Source: Anseranas semipalmata (lineage: Eukaryota > Chordata > Aves > Anseriformes > Anseranatidae). From it: a DNA stretch of 64,000 nucleotides. Numbering within the stretch: the first letter of the stretch is position 1; the number at the start of each line of letters is the position of its first letter. The stretch lies in assembly GCA_013399115.1 (NCBI GenBank), contig VXAA01000623.1, forward strand, positions 678,459 to 742,458. Reading direction: 5' to 3'. A program made the position numbers and the translations under genes. Below the pieces are notes generated by a model. That model was not told where the DNA came from, ran no database searches, and saw only the letters and a program-made list of their open reading frames with translations. This document shows, piece by piece, positions 1 through 15,575 of the stretch.

Positions 1-187
1 GACCGGGGCCGGGCCGAGCCGGGCAGGCGCAGCGGCGGTGGAGGCAGCGGAGGCTCGGTTCCGCACGGCTCGGTTCATCCCAGCCCGGCCCCACCGGGCT
101 TCCCGGTACGGCAGCGCGGCCAGAGGGGCCCCCCCCGGCTGCCTCCTGGAGTTTCGTTTCCCGGCCGTGGGGCCGGTGGCGTAGGCG
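1..187 (+). promoter_or_regulatory. DHX58: DHX58 proximal promoter / 5' UTR, GC-rich
   Basis: This is a very GC- and CpG-rich stretch running up to the first ATG, typical of a CpG-island promoter. No TATA box is visible. The transcription start cannot be placed, and the island may extend upstream of the window. A TAG at 182-184 just before the start resembles a splice acceptor but lacks a pyrimidine tract, so an unspliced 5' UTR is more likely. Confidence 0.6.
150..162 (-). promoter_or_regulatory. ISRE-like element just upstream of the LGP2 start
   Basis: On the minus strand this reads GGGAAACGAAACT. It is the interferon-stimulated response element core with one spacer base between the two GAAA blocks instead of the usual two. 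LGP2 is an interferon-inducible gene in vertebrates, so the context fits. The short spacer weakens the match and no second copy was seen nearby. Confidence 0.35.
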
Positions 188-4324
<4,137 letters not shown>

Positions 4325-4770
4325 TGCCGGCACGCTCAGAACTATTCCCAGGCCACCTCCTGGGGCACGGGGACCCTTCCCATCACCCTTGACATGAGAC
4401 ACTCCTCCAGGCCCGTGCAGACAGGCAGCCATGCTTGCTCCTCTTTCCCTCTCCAGCTTGAGCCACTGCAGCACGTCCCTTGCTGGAGCCTGTGGCTGCA
4501 GCAGGAGAAGGCTTCGCTGTGCCCACGCCAGGGCGCGATCCCAGGGGTGCGACTGCAGGGTCCTGATGGGCACTGGGATGGAAAAGCACCTGAGCCCTTG
4601 CTGCCTGCTGGCCAGCCACTCCTGTCCCCGCAGCGTGCTGGGGCTGTCTCCCTGGCCGGTACAGCACCGCGCCCAGGGAACCAGCTGTCTGACGTGGGCC
4701 TGGGATGCGGTCCAGTGTTTCTCTGCTTTCTGAAGTCACCTGTCCTGCATTAAAAGCGTGTGCGCGTGCT
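4325..4770 (+). other. DHX58: DHX58 3' UTR
   Basis: Non-coding stretch between the stop codon and the polyadenylation signal. The end is inferred as about 15-20 bases past the signal. No other element was recognised in it. Confidence 0.7.
4749..4754 (+). terminator. DHX58 polyadenylation signal ATTAAA
   Basis: ATTAAA lies 425 bases after the stop and is followed within 10 bases by the GT-rich run GTGTGCGCGTGCTGGGT, a good downstream cleavage element. It is the first canonical signal variant after the gene. Confidence 0.8.
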
Positions 4771-4774
4771 GGGT

Positions 4775-7700
4775 ACGAAGGAAGCGCTGTGCGGTCTCGT
4801 TCATCGTGCGAGCTCGCTGCGTGCAGGTGGGTAGGATGCGGGCAGCCCTCGCTGTGGGGCAGCCCATGCGCTTGTGCCTCCTGCCCTCGGCAGAACCTGA
4901 TGGGAAGGGTCTGGGACGTGGTCCGGAGCTGGACCCCGGCATCACCCACCTGACGGCCGCTGCACGCTGCCTTGGCTCTGCCGGGGCCCGGGCCNGTGCG
5001 CCGCTGCCCTCGCGGATCTCGGGTGGGGACGGCGCTGGGAGCAAGCGAGCGGCTCCCCCCGTGCCGGGGCATAGCCCAGTTTCAGGTGGAGTTAGCCCTG
5101 GGGGAAGCGCGAAACCAAGCTCCTGTTCATCAGAAACTGGGTAATGAGGCCGTTGGAGTTATTTGCAGCTCTCTGTGGGCTGGGCTGGCCTCTCCTGCCT
5201 CTCCCCAAGCAAAATCCCTCCTGCAGGGACCCCAGATCATTTTGCTAGGCTCAAATTGCCCTGATTAGTGCTTGGAGAATCCAGGCTGTGAGTTAACCTG
5301 ATGGGTGCCTGCAGCACTGGGTAGCACCACCTCCCTCCAGCCTGGATGGGTCTGGCTGTCCCTTTACCCCCTTTGCTCCCCCAAACCAAAGTTTCTGCAA
5401 CGTTGATCCAAATTTGCCCATCTTTAGGGGTGCACCTGACCCCATGGGATACAGGGGCAGGACTGAGCATCGCAGTGTGGGGCTCTGTGGGTTTTACAGG
5501 TACCTCGTGGGTCTGCACCCAGCCTCTGCTCTTTCCCCCCAGCCCTGCTTTAACACCAGCCCTGTCTGGCTTCTCCCTCCCAGGAGCTCAGGCACATTGG
5601 GCCCGGTGGCAGGGAGCAGCGGAGCTGCAGCGATTGCTGCTGTGACCTTGGCTGGTGTCCTTTAGGGCTGGCATCCTTCGGAGCCGGAGAAGTCTGCTGG
5701 CTTCTCCCTCAGCAGCTCTGCCCCCCACCCGGCCCTCCTGGACACCCTGGTAATGCCGCCTTGGGGGCTGCGTCTCTGTCGCTGCATCCTCAGCCCAGGG
5801 TAGAGGCGGGGGCTTCTCCCCTCCGATCAGCAATTCAGGTCGCTCCCGCATCGATCAGGTCTGGAGCGTGCTGATACACTGGCCTCAGAGTCACAGGGAT
5901 ACGGGGAGGCTGAAAGTCCACGTCTGAGCCGGTCCCCGTGCCGCGGGGCTGCCCGAGCGCGTCCCCAGCCCCAGCCAGCCCCCTGCGTGTCTTCTTCGCT
6001 TTGTACCACTCGTCCCCCCCCGGTGGTCCCTCTGCTCCCCCCCTCCTCGCGCTGCCCAGGGCTGGGCTGGCTTGTGCTGTGATTAAAACAGGTTGAGAGC
6101 CCCACTTCATCACTCCAATTGCCTTGTCAATAAACAGGCATTAGCGAGGGCTGCTGGACCAGCTCTTGTGCACTGACACATCCCCTGTCAATAACCTCTG
6201 GATTTAAGCCTGTGGCTCGGAGCATCTTTGCTTATCTCAGCTCCCCGAAGCACTTATGTTCCCGGCCCTCATAACTCCCTGCCTGTAAGCGGAGTCAGGC
6301 TCCATTAGACCCGGAGCAAACAGCTGCTGCAGCAACTTTTGCTGGTAAAAGTGCCACCAAGGTGTTTTCTACCCGCTCTTTTGCAGGTGAGCTTCCCGCA
6401 GGCCAACAGGTGGGGGCTTGACATGGGACGGGCTCGCAGCCCCAGGAGTGCCCGGTTCCTCCTTCAGCAGCACCCCCGTGCCTCCTGCAGCAGCGTGCTC
6501 ACAGACCTCTTCAGAGCCAGGGCAATGCAATGATTTATTTTTATACAGCCCATTTCATCTATCGTCAGTACATCAGAAAGCAGCAATTCACCTTTCAATG
6601 CACCAGCTGAAAAAAACTCCGCTCCACTCTGCCTGGAAGCTTCTCAGATTGGCCCTTCCCAAGGCTGGGTCTTTAACAGAGACTTAGAGCTCAATCTGTT
6701 TAGCTTATCGAAAAGTAGCCTGAGATGTGACTTGATTACAGTGTGTGAGTACCTTCCCAGGGAGAAAACTGCCAGGTATGAAAGGGCTCTTTAACTTTGC
6801 TGAGAGAGGAATAATAAGAACTGAGAGCTTGAAGATAAAGTCAGCCAAATTGAAACTCAAAATGAGGTGCAGGTCTCCAGCAAGGAGGGCGCAGGGTGGC
6901 TGCAGCAGCAGCCCTGGGTGCTCCTCCGAAGGCGATGCCTGGGGCTGGGGACCTGCCCTGGGGGGGCTGCTCCATCCTGCCCCAAATGGGTGAGGTCTTG
7001 GGCAGCAGCAGGACCAGTCTAGTGGCACCAGAGGGCAAAGGGGATGGGGGGGGGAGGCTGAATTTTGCTTCCCAGGTACATCTTAAACTCTTGCTGCCGC
7101 GTGGTACCTCCACTGGAGCCTGGGAGCGCAGAGGTGACCTTTCCCGGGACAGCTGGAGCGTCCCTTTCTGTAACAAGGGAAATTTCAGCCTGGTGAAAAT
7201 TGCGCACCGTGGAGCAACTCGATCCCGAGAAACCAACGCCTCCTCTCCGCGCTGCTCTCATCTCCCCTCTCCTCTGCGGGAGCGCGTGGGAGCTGCGTGG
7301 AGCCGCGGTGAGCAGCAGCCCCGGTGTGCGCGGGAGCCTCCTCGTCTCGCTCTGCTCCTCAGTCCCCCCGACCGCCTGCTGCACGTCTGATGATTTCCCC
7401 GCCGGGAGTTAATCGTGACTGTTAGCATGTCAGGTTGCCGGTGGATTAAACAAGGGGATTAGCATCAAACGATTTCCCTCCCGCACCAAGTGGGGAGGCA
7501 GGAAATACAATCACTGCAGGGTTTTTTCTGCTCAGGCTACAGAAGCTCCCTGGCATGTGGACGGGTGATGCCAGCAGTGCCGGTGGCACAGGGGGCATGT
7601 GCCCGGGGTGCTGTGGGGACACGGGGCCAGCGCTGCCTCTGCCGCACGCTGGTCCCTGCCAGCACTGTGGTGGTGATGCTGGGACCAGGGGCTGCTCACC

Positions 7701-8126
7701 CTGGGGTTTGGGTGTCCCTGCTGGGTGTCACCTGTGTAGTCGCTTGGTGACTGAGGCCGGGCGAGCAGGGGCTGCAGCCCCCATCAGGTGCTCCCCAAGG
7801 AGGCCACAAGAGCCAAGACTGGAGAGGGGAGGCTCCCGGCTCCGCGAGGGACGTGGCCAAGCAGGCACCAGCAATTTCCTCCCCGCTGTCCCTGTGTGCC
7901 TGGGCTCAGCTGTGGCCGGCAGAGGATGAAACAGCTTTGCAGGTGCGGAAGAAAATCTGTCTTCCCAGCAGCTCCCAGATCTCAGAGCCGGGGGACAATG
8001 ACACAACTCAGATCTGAGTGCCGCGGCGCTGCGAACTTGCCAGCTTTTATCCCAGGTTTCCTCCCCACCTGCAATCGCAGCATCCGCGGTCAGCACTGGG
8101 GCACAGTGCTGCCCTCTCAGCTGCTA
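4775..8126. other. Intergenic DNA, no gene seen
   Basis: GC-rich sequence without convincing exons. AT-richer pockets at about 6090-6250 (with CTTATCT GATA-type and GTCAATAA motifs) and 6530-6640 could be regulatory. A CpG-containing patch at about 7190-7340 contains a donor-like GCG|GTGAGC at 7307 but no supported gene. One undetermined base lies at 4995. Confidence 0.6.
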
Positions 8127-8159
8127 TTTAAAAAAATAAAAAAATAAAAAAATAAAAAA
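8127..8159 (+). repeat. (TAAAAAA)n A-rich microsatellite
   Basis: About four copies of a 7-base TAAAAAA unit. A similar sequence can mark an old retroposon tail, but no retroposed body or target-site duplication is recognisable on either side. Confidence 0.85.
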
Positions 8160-10158
8160 CTTCTCATCCAGGGCAGGAGTTTGATAAAAAGAACTGGTGG
8201 AGCTCCAGCCCTGTGCTCAGCGCAGACCCAACAGCTCTTGGGACCAAAGCACCACTGGGGCTCCAGCCTGCTTCTGAGCCCCGCATCCCTTTTGGCCTAA
8301 ATCTCGGTTGCCTTGTGGTTACTCGGGTACCTTTGTGCAAGGAGTATTTCCAGGGCAGCCAGGTCCCTGCTCATATGTCCAGGGGGCTCAGCTGCACTGT
8401 GACTCCTTGGCATTCGGTTTGGGCATCAGCAGACCAGGGGAGGGAGAGGATGCAGCACAGGTGGGGTGTGAAAACCAGGGACAACCACCGGAGTCTGCAC
8501 GGCCCGGGGCTCTGGAGAGGACCAGGGACACAAAGCTAAAATATTGAAAAATTCCCAAACGAAATTTCATGCACTAAATATCAGGGCTGTGATTCTGCTG
8601 AGACCTGGCTTTATAATTGGATCTGTCAAAGACCCGTCACACTTAATGTGCAGCTGTCAACAAGATGCGCGCTTTCTCACTGCGCTTCAAGGCTGACACC
8701 GGTTTTCCCCCTCTCTCTGCCCCCTTTGCGGGCCGGATCCATGCCGGCAGCGTGGGCTGCCCCGTCCCGGGAGCCTGGAGCTGCCCGGCCAGCAGAGCCT
8801 TGTCCTGGTACCAGCAAACTAGCCTGGGTTCCAGCAGGCAAAGAAATGACGATGCAGTAGGAATATCTGGTGTATTGACCCTGTTCATTAGCTGATGTAA
8901 ATTAGCTTTATGTAATGAAATTTTGACCCCAGATTCTCCTTTTCTTTCTCTTGTTCTGCTGAATTTCGTTTCTTCCTCTGCAAGCTGGGTAATTTAATCA
9001 GGGTTTGGTGATTGCACTGGGTGGCTGTGGTGGGATGAGTTACCACATTCCTCGTTTATTGTTTGCAGGAAGAAGCAAAAACCAATTTTCTTCAGCTTGT
9101 GCTTTCCAGGGCCCAGCATCTGCTTCCCCCCAGCCCAGCAGAACCCAGCTCCCTGCCCGCTGTAAATCGGGGGGCTCCCTGGCAGCTGGAAGGTGCTGAG
9201 AGCGGGGCAGGCTCTGCTGGGGCCACCCCTGCACATCTGCTCAGCAGCTGTCCCTGGGCCAGCACGCTCCTCTGCTCTGCCCTGCTAACGCCCTGCTCCC
9301 CGTGCCCCCCTGGGCAGCTCTGCTCGGCCCCCAGTGTCACACACCGGCCCCTCCACTCTGTATTACGCATGCCGAGAATGCTCCCCTGCATCCAGAGCAG
9401 GAGACCTGGAACATCATGCTTCCCATCCACACTTGTGTTGTCATTTGGAGTCGTGGCTATAACAAGGCTGGAGTTTTGCATCTGCTTGTGTGAGCACAAT
9501 CTCCAGGATTTTTCCATACGGGGCACCCATCCTGGCTGCAGGGCCCTAAGTCACGCAGCACCCAGAGCTGGCGCAGCGCGTCCCTGCTCCTGCATTGGCT
9601 TGGTGACCATCGAACTTTTCCTCGAGGGGCCTCAGTTTCCCACAGAGGAAGGCGGAGGGACGGGGACAGGAATGGGAATGGGGACAATGTCGGTGAGGCC
9701 ACAGTGGTGTCGGCGAGGCGTGGGAACCGAGCAGCCGGTGGCCACCGAGTATGCATGTGCCTGTGTGTTTTTCACCTGAGTAATCAAACTCTTTATGCGG
9801 TGTTTGATTAAAGGCCACAAAACGTATTATCTTTGATTCTTTCTCTTCATTTTTTGTTCCCTTCATTTGTCCCTTGGAGATGAGGGTTGCTCTGGTAGTT
9901 ATTAGTCACAAAGCCCTAACCTCGTGCTGCATTCTTGCTATCTAAGAAATTAATTATTAATGGTGCATTAAACGGAGACTGGAAAGGGGCCCTGGGACAC
10001 TGATAATCAGGAGCTAATTGAGGAAGAAATGAGATACTGCTCCCCTTGCAGAGCGAGGGCTGCGCAGCACTGCGATACCGAAGGTGACCCCGCCGCACCT
10101 TCTGGCCAAACGTGCCAGGCACTGGCTGCCGAACCCTCGCTGCCGGCACAAGCTGCCG
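8160..10158. other. Intergenic DNA with AT-rich candidate regulatory pockets
   Basis: No exon is recognisable. AT-rich pockets at about 8540-8650, 8870-9070 and 9775-10010 stand out from the GC-rich surroundings and carry ATTA/TAAT homeodomain-type cores. The last pocket holds the TCF/LEF-like inverted repeat listed separately. Confidence 0.55.
9781..9837. promoter_or_regulatory. Inverted repeat TAATCAAAC / GTTTGATTA with TCF/LEF-like cores
   Basis: Perfect 9-bp arms at 9781-9789 and 9802-9810 with a 12-base spacer. Each arm contains an ATCAAA/TTTGAT core, and a further CTTTGAT, the full TCF/LEF core, lies at 9831-9837. Three such cores within 57 bases suggest a possible Wnt-responsive or homeodomain element. 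Function is inferred only from motif content. Confidence 0.35.
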
Positions 10159-10266
10159 TGGCCGGTATGCTCCGCGTGGTCCCCGTGCTGTGCCATGGCC
10201 GGGATGCTCCGCGTGGTCCCCGTGCTGTGCCATGGCCGGGATGCTCCGCGTGGTCCCTGTGCTGTG
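10159..10266 (+). repeat. 37-bp minisatellite, about 2.9 copies
   Basis: The anchor GCTCCGCGTGGTCCC recurs at 10169, 10206 and 10243, an exact 37-base period, with only a few mismatches between units. The unit contains a CpG and CCATGG. Because 37 is not a multiple of three, it gives different frames in successive units, which argues against coding use. Confidence 0.92.
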
Positions 10267-11090
10267 TGACCCTGGGGGACGCAGGGTGCTGGGACCAGGA
10301 TCGGCAGCCGTGGCAGCCTTTGGCAGGAGCGGATGGAGGCGGCCGCTGCAGTCAGGGCTTTCGCACAGATTTTTTCCAGGTTGCCCATGAGTCCCATGAG
10401 AGCTCAGCCCAGCAGGCAGGACGTGCTGTTTGGCCCTAACGAAGCATCAGAAAGCTTCAGGGCTTGCGTTCATGCCTGGGACTCTAATGGGCAGCAAAAC
10501 CAGTGCTAACTGGGGCTGGGCATGCTGGTACGTGTGGGGGGCTGGCGGGAGCCTGCCCAACACAGGAGGGGACATAGCTCTCCTCCCGTCCTTCCCTCTC
10601 CTCTGCAATGAGGGCTGAACGATTTCAATCATCTTTTATTTACTTCTCTTTGACTGTTTCTCTACACCATGGGCCTGTCAGGTTTCTTTTTGTCCACTCC
10701 AGCTGCATAAAGTGCAAAAATGTCTCCTTTTAAGCCCAAGCTAAACGGCAAACCTGTGCGAGCTGTAAAACTTTCTGCAGCAGCTGAGGCAAAGCTGTGA
10801 AAAATGCTATGGGGTGGCTAATGCCCCGTCCTCACCATCAGGGGAATGAAAGCGGCTGACATTGGCTCTTGCTGTTGGCAGCGATGGCATCACTTTGCCC
10901 ACGGAGCCGTGGGAGGCACAAGCACACCTGGGTCATGGTCTCTGCTTTGCTGCTGTCTGTGGGCAGTTCTGTGCCTCGGTTTCCCCCGGTGCAAACCAGC
11001 AGCACTAAGACCCAGCTGGGGCTCCTGGCACCTCCTGGCGCAGCAGAGCTGGGCACAGCTGAGGCCCTGCACCCAGGTGAGGCCACTTGG

Positions 11091-11150
11091 GGAGGCTGCC
11101 TTAAAGGTGAGGAGGCTGCTTTTAAAGGTGGGGAGTCTGCCCTGGTGCAG
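11091..11150 (+). repeat. Degenerate ~20-bp tandem repeat
   Basis: Successive units begin GGAGGCTGCC, GGAGGCTGCT and GGGAGTCTGC. The first two share a TTAAAGGTG half. The period is 20-21 bases over about three copies, with a further GGGAGGCTGC nearby. Confidence 0.6.
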
Positions 11151-11989
11151 GGAGGGGAGGCTGCTGGTCCCTGGGGGCTGTCTGGGGGAAGGGATGCTGA
11201 GAAAGAAAATGAGAACTAGGCTTATCCTGCAGGGAGATGGTTGTTTCTATTGCTGGAATGGAGTTGGTCTCAGTGACATTTTCTGAGTCCTGGAGGCAGG
11301 AGTAACCTTCAGGAGATAGCAGGCGTGTGCTGCTCTGGTAGCAGTGAGGGACCTGGGGGGGAGCAGCTGTGCCCCCCAACATTGGATGCCAGTTTCTTCC
11401 CATAGGCCCCTGACTTGTTCATCTGGCTGTCCCTGTGAGAGCTGTGGTGACCCATCAGCTGGAGACCTGCGTGGGGCCACTGATGCTGCCAGCACCAAGC
11501 CCCTGCCCAGGATGGGGCACCAGGCTCATGGTGCTGGTTCCCACTGCTGCAACCCAAGGTACTGTGGGGTCTGATGCTGCTCTCTCCATGGTGTGGGTGC
11601 TTCCTCCTGCTCTGTGTGGCTCTCTGAGGGTGAGCCTTGCTCTCATTGCTCCTGGTGCACCACCATGTTCTTGTCCACCATGGTGTTCCCTGCTGGGAAG
11701 CACCAAGATGTGGCCACTGGGTCTGGGGGCTTGGAGAAAGACCAGGGAAATCTGCTGTCACCTTCTGCCCTGAGTGTGTGCACGCAGCGGATGCTCCCAG
11801 CACCCTGCACGCAGCAGCATCAGGCTGGCGCAGCCCTGGCACACATCCTGCTGTCGCCACCCTCCAGCCCGGAGGTGTTTTGGGTTTAAACCCAAAAGTG
11901 TGGGTGCAGCGCTGAGTCCTGCTCCACTCCTGCCCAGCCAGGGCTCCCCATGTCGCACCCAAGCAGCCCTGGTGCACCCAGACTCCTTG

Positions 11990-12480
11990 CATAAACATTT
12001 ATGCACTGATGCTCTTCTAAATATAAAGCTTTATCTGGAATTTCATTTAAACATTAAGTGTAGATAATTTATTTATAATTAATGTAGACATCAAGTCCCA
12101 TCTCTGGAATGCCTGTGAGCTTTCATTTATAATTGGGAGGTAAGTCAGAAGCTAGAGGCTGGGCTTCTTATCAGTTTTGGTTTAATTTTCCTCCTACAGC
12201 AAATGAAGCTGGTGCATTTCATCTCTCATTAGGAAGAAGCACAAAACTCCCCTAAAATAACAGTTTTATTGGGAACATGTAATAAACCCATCTTTGTTCC
12301 TCTCCTTGCCTTTGATAATATTACCAGGGCTCACAACTCCCTTCAAAGTGTTGCTCTTCCTTAAAAATAAGTCTATTAAAAATTAAAACCACTTTTCTAT
12401 ACAATAAAATTTACTCCCTGCAATTATGCAGAGGGACTAGTTATCTTGCCTTTTGTAGATTTTAATTAAGAGTTACAGCG
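11990..12480. promoter_or_regulatory. AT-rich island, candidate conserved non-coding element
   Basis: Roughly 490 bases of AT-rich sequence within GC-rich DNA, with many TAAT/ATTA cores, for example TTATAATTAATG around 12072 and TTATAATTGGG around 12127. There is no open frame of note and no repeat family resemblance. AT-rich islands like this in avian microchromosomes are often conserved enhancers. This is inference from composition alone. Confidence 0.3.
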
Positions 12481-15325
12481 GGAAGGGAAGAACTGCCACA
12501 CACTAAGAGAAGCCTCTGCTACAGCTGAGTTACCGGTGCCTTTCCTGGCGGGCGCTGGTTCGGGAGCAGCTCCATGGCTGAGGATGCGGCGTTTGCACAG
12601 GGATGCTTGGGTGAGTGGCCAGGGAGGAGGAATGGATGCGGGGTTCTGGGGTGCAAACCAGCAGCCCCATGGCTCTGGGGGTCTGGCTATGGGGGTGGTG
12701 GGGCCCCTCTGCCCCTAATGTTTCATTTCTAGAAATCAGCCAGTCCATTGATTCGCCAGAAGCCAGGCGGTGGCTTCTCCCCGCTGCTGCGCTCAGAGGT
12801 CCTTGACCCTTTCCTCGCAAAGCGTGTTATTGTGTGGCCGTGAAGCAGAGACTTGGAGCTGCTCTCCTCCTGCCTGGATGTTTCACAGAGCTAATAAAGC
12901 GATCATCAAAGAAGGCTGGGAGCTCGCACTAAAAATAGCCGGCACACGGGACGGAGTGGAGGCGGCCACAGGAGCAAGCGGTGCCTGGGCAACCCTGTAA
13001 ACATGGGAGCATCACCAGGGCTCGATTGTCCCTTGTGCTTATTTCTGAAGTCACGCAATGCCCCTGCTCCTTCCGGCTGCTGCTGGAGGAGAGGGCGCAT
13101 GCTGGCCCCCATGCCCGGCCACTGGCTCCCATCCTGCTGTGGGGCTGGAGCATCCCTGCCATGGGGCAGCCTCTGGACCATTCTGCTGGCCCCTGTGCCA
13201 AGATCTGCTGCGCACCTCTTGCTCTGCAAACCAAGGAGCCAGGTCCTGGGCAGAGGTGGGACAAAGCCCCCCATGGCACTGGGGTGACCTTGGTGTAACT
13301 TTGGGAATGCTGGCTCTGCTCATGCACTTTGAACCCAGGTGGAAGTGAGTTCCCTGCCCTTCCCAGGAGTTTTTCCCCAAGAACATTGCCACAACAGCAG
13401 AGCAGGGGAAGAGGTGGCATCGCACAGACCTGCCTTGCCTGGCTCCCCGTGCGGATGGACCCAGTGTGAGATCAGCAGAGCCACGGAGCATCAGCTGCTG
13501 CGAACATTCAAAAGTCATAAACACTGCTTCCTGGGACTGTGGGATGGACTCCAAATTCACCAGCACTTTGATGCCAAATAGTGTGCTCCTCCTTGCCATT
13601 TGGTTTCCAAACATCTTGCTAGCAGGTGCGTTTTCTCAAGCTTTTGTTGGCATAAGAGGTTCCTAACTTGAGCCTACAATTCCAATACCATCTGAGATGG
13701 CTTCAAGGCTTTCATCCTCTTTTGCTCACAGTTGAACAAAGTCCAAGCATTGTAAGCGTTGCAATGAAACGGGCAAGCGTCACATGTGCAGTGGCAGCTG
13801 GAACATGGGCATTTGGATGGCTGGTCCCTCCTGGCACTTGGGCTTGCTCACTGGCCTTGTCCCGCTGTCCCCAGAGAAATGCTGGTGGACCCAGAGCTCG
13901 GTGGCAGAAGTGAGATGGTCGCTGTGGAGGTGAGGTGTTGGTTGGGCTCAGGGACAGACACACAGATGGGATGTCCCAGCCCTCTTGCCCTGGCTCTAAA
14001 TGCAGCAGGAAGGTGCTGGCGGAGCACGTGGTGATCTCAACCCATGCACCCCGGGGTGCTGCTCATGCTTGCTGCCTCCCCGCAGCAGGGTGCTGAGATG
14101 CAATTAATGAGGTATTTGCAAAGTGCTCATGTAGAAGGGTCTGCACATGGAAAAGCTTAACCTGTTTTACGACAACTTGTACAGAGTTAAAGCCTTCGCC
14201 CTTAGGACTGCACAGGTTTCCTCCAAACCCCACAGCAGGTGTGTGCCTGGGGGCCAGTGCCCTCCCATGGAGGGGATGTGGGAAGGGAAGGGCCCCCCAC
14301 TTTTCCAGGCTGATTTCCAGTCCATCACCGCATCGTCGAGCCAGGCAATTTGCTAATTCAGCTCATGGGTGCAGCGCTGGCAGGAGAGCTGAGGAGCTGC
14401 TGCTCGGGGCCGGCGCGTCCACGCTCGCTCTGTCCTGGCTTGTTGCTTTTCCAAGCGCAGGTGGAGCAGCCCATGTCCTCACACCTGTGTCCCCACCACG
14501 ATGTCCCCCAGCATGGGCCAGCCCAGGGGCAACACAGGAGTTTTGACAGATGTCCTGCAGCCCAGCAAAGATGTCTTTCAGTTATGGCTATAGAAGATGT
14601 TCTTCCTGCCTTGTCTCCCTATCACCTCCCCCTTCTGCAGGCTGTGAAAATTCATTGATCTGGATTTGAAACATTTATGAAATCTTTACGGGCTTTTGCA
14701 AAGATTTTAATTCCCTGACAGTGCTGCTCTCACCAAAAAATATATATATATTTATGACTCAACGAGCAATTATAGGCTTAACAGCTGGTGAACGGCCGCA
14801 GCAGCTGCTGGAGCAGCTTGGCACGGCTCAGCACGGTGGCCGAGGAGCCAGAGAGGCTTCCTGGAAAGCGGTGCTGGGACTGAGCCTTCCCAGGATGAGG
14901 GCTGTGTGTCAGGCTGTGGGACCCGGGCTGGGTTCCCCATCCCTGGGCAGCTGCAGCATGTCTCCTCCTCTGCCCACCCGTCCCCTCCACATCTGGGTGC
15001 TGAGCAGCCCAGCAGGGAGAGGCTCTGCCCTGTAGGAGGTGGTGATGCTGCAGGAAGGGGTGCGGGGGTGAGCAGCTCGCGGCCACCTTGTGGAATTGCG
15101 CTGAGCGCTGCTCCTGGTGGAGCTGGTTGCTGTGGGAAAGGGCTTTGCACTAATTGCCCTTTTAACATTTGTTTTAAGGATGCTCATTTGCTCCTCTCCA
15201 GGTTCATCGCAGGTGCTTGCAATGGTGCCTTGAAGCAGGCATAGCTGAGGATCTAGGCTGTGTTTGTTGAAGGTAGGCACGGCTTCTCCTTCCCCTTTCT
15301 GATCAATGTATGATTTGGGACACAG

Positions 15326-15575
15326 ATCATAGAATCATAGGTTCATTTAGGTTGGAAAAGATCTTCAAAATCTTCAAGTCCAACCATCAACCTGAGCTAC
15401 CGAGCCCCATTGCTAAACCATGTCCCTTAGTGCTACATCCACGTGTCCCTTAAATACCTCCTGGGATGGGGACTCCACCTCTTCCCTGGGCAGCCTGTTC
15501 CCATGCTTGACCGTCCTCTCCATGAAGAAATTCTCCCTGACCTAAAGCTCCCCTTGTGCAACGTGAGACCATCAA
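15326..15575 (-). mobile_element. CR1 LINE, 3' fragment (5'-truncated)
   Basis: Starts ATCATAGAATCATAG, the reverse complement of the ATTCTATGATTCTATG-type CR1 3' terminus. It continues with GGTTGGAAAAGATC, CCTGGGATGGGGACTCCACC, GGGCAGCCTGTTCC and GAAGAAATTCTCCCTGACC, all hallmarks of avian CR1 3' ends read in antisense. Only the 3' untranslated tail remains and no reverse transcriptase is present. The inner boundary near 15575 is approximate. It is the only clear interspersed repeat in the window. Confidence 0.93.

Larger units (their letters stand above)
10267..15325. other. Intergenic DNA, no gene seen
   Basis: No exon is supported. It contains a degenerate tandem repeat at 11091-11150, an AT-rich island at about 11990-12480, a short TA run at 14741-14750, and otherwise ordinary GC-rich sequence. 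Confidence 0.6.

Noticed and set aside
7190..7340. CpG patch ending in GCG|GTGAGC, exon-like
   Set aside because: No downstream acceptor with a matching open frame or known gene could be linked. Possible lncRNA start, but unsupported.
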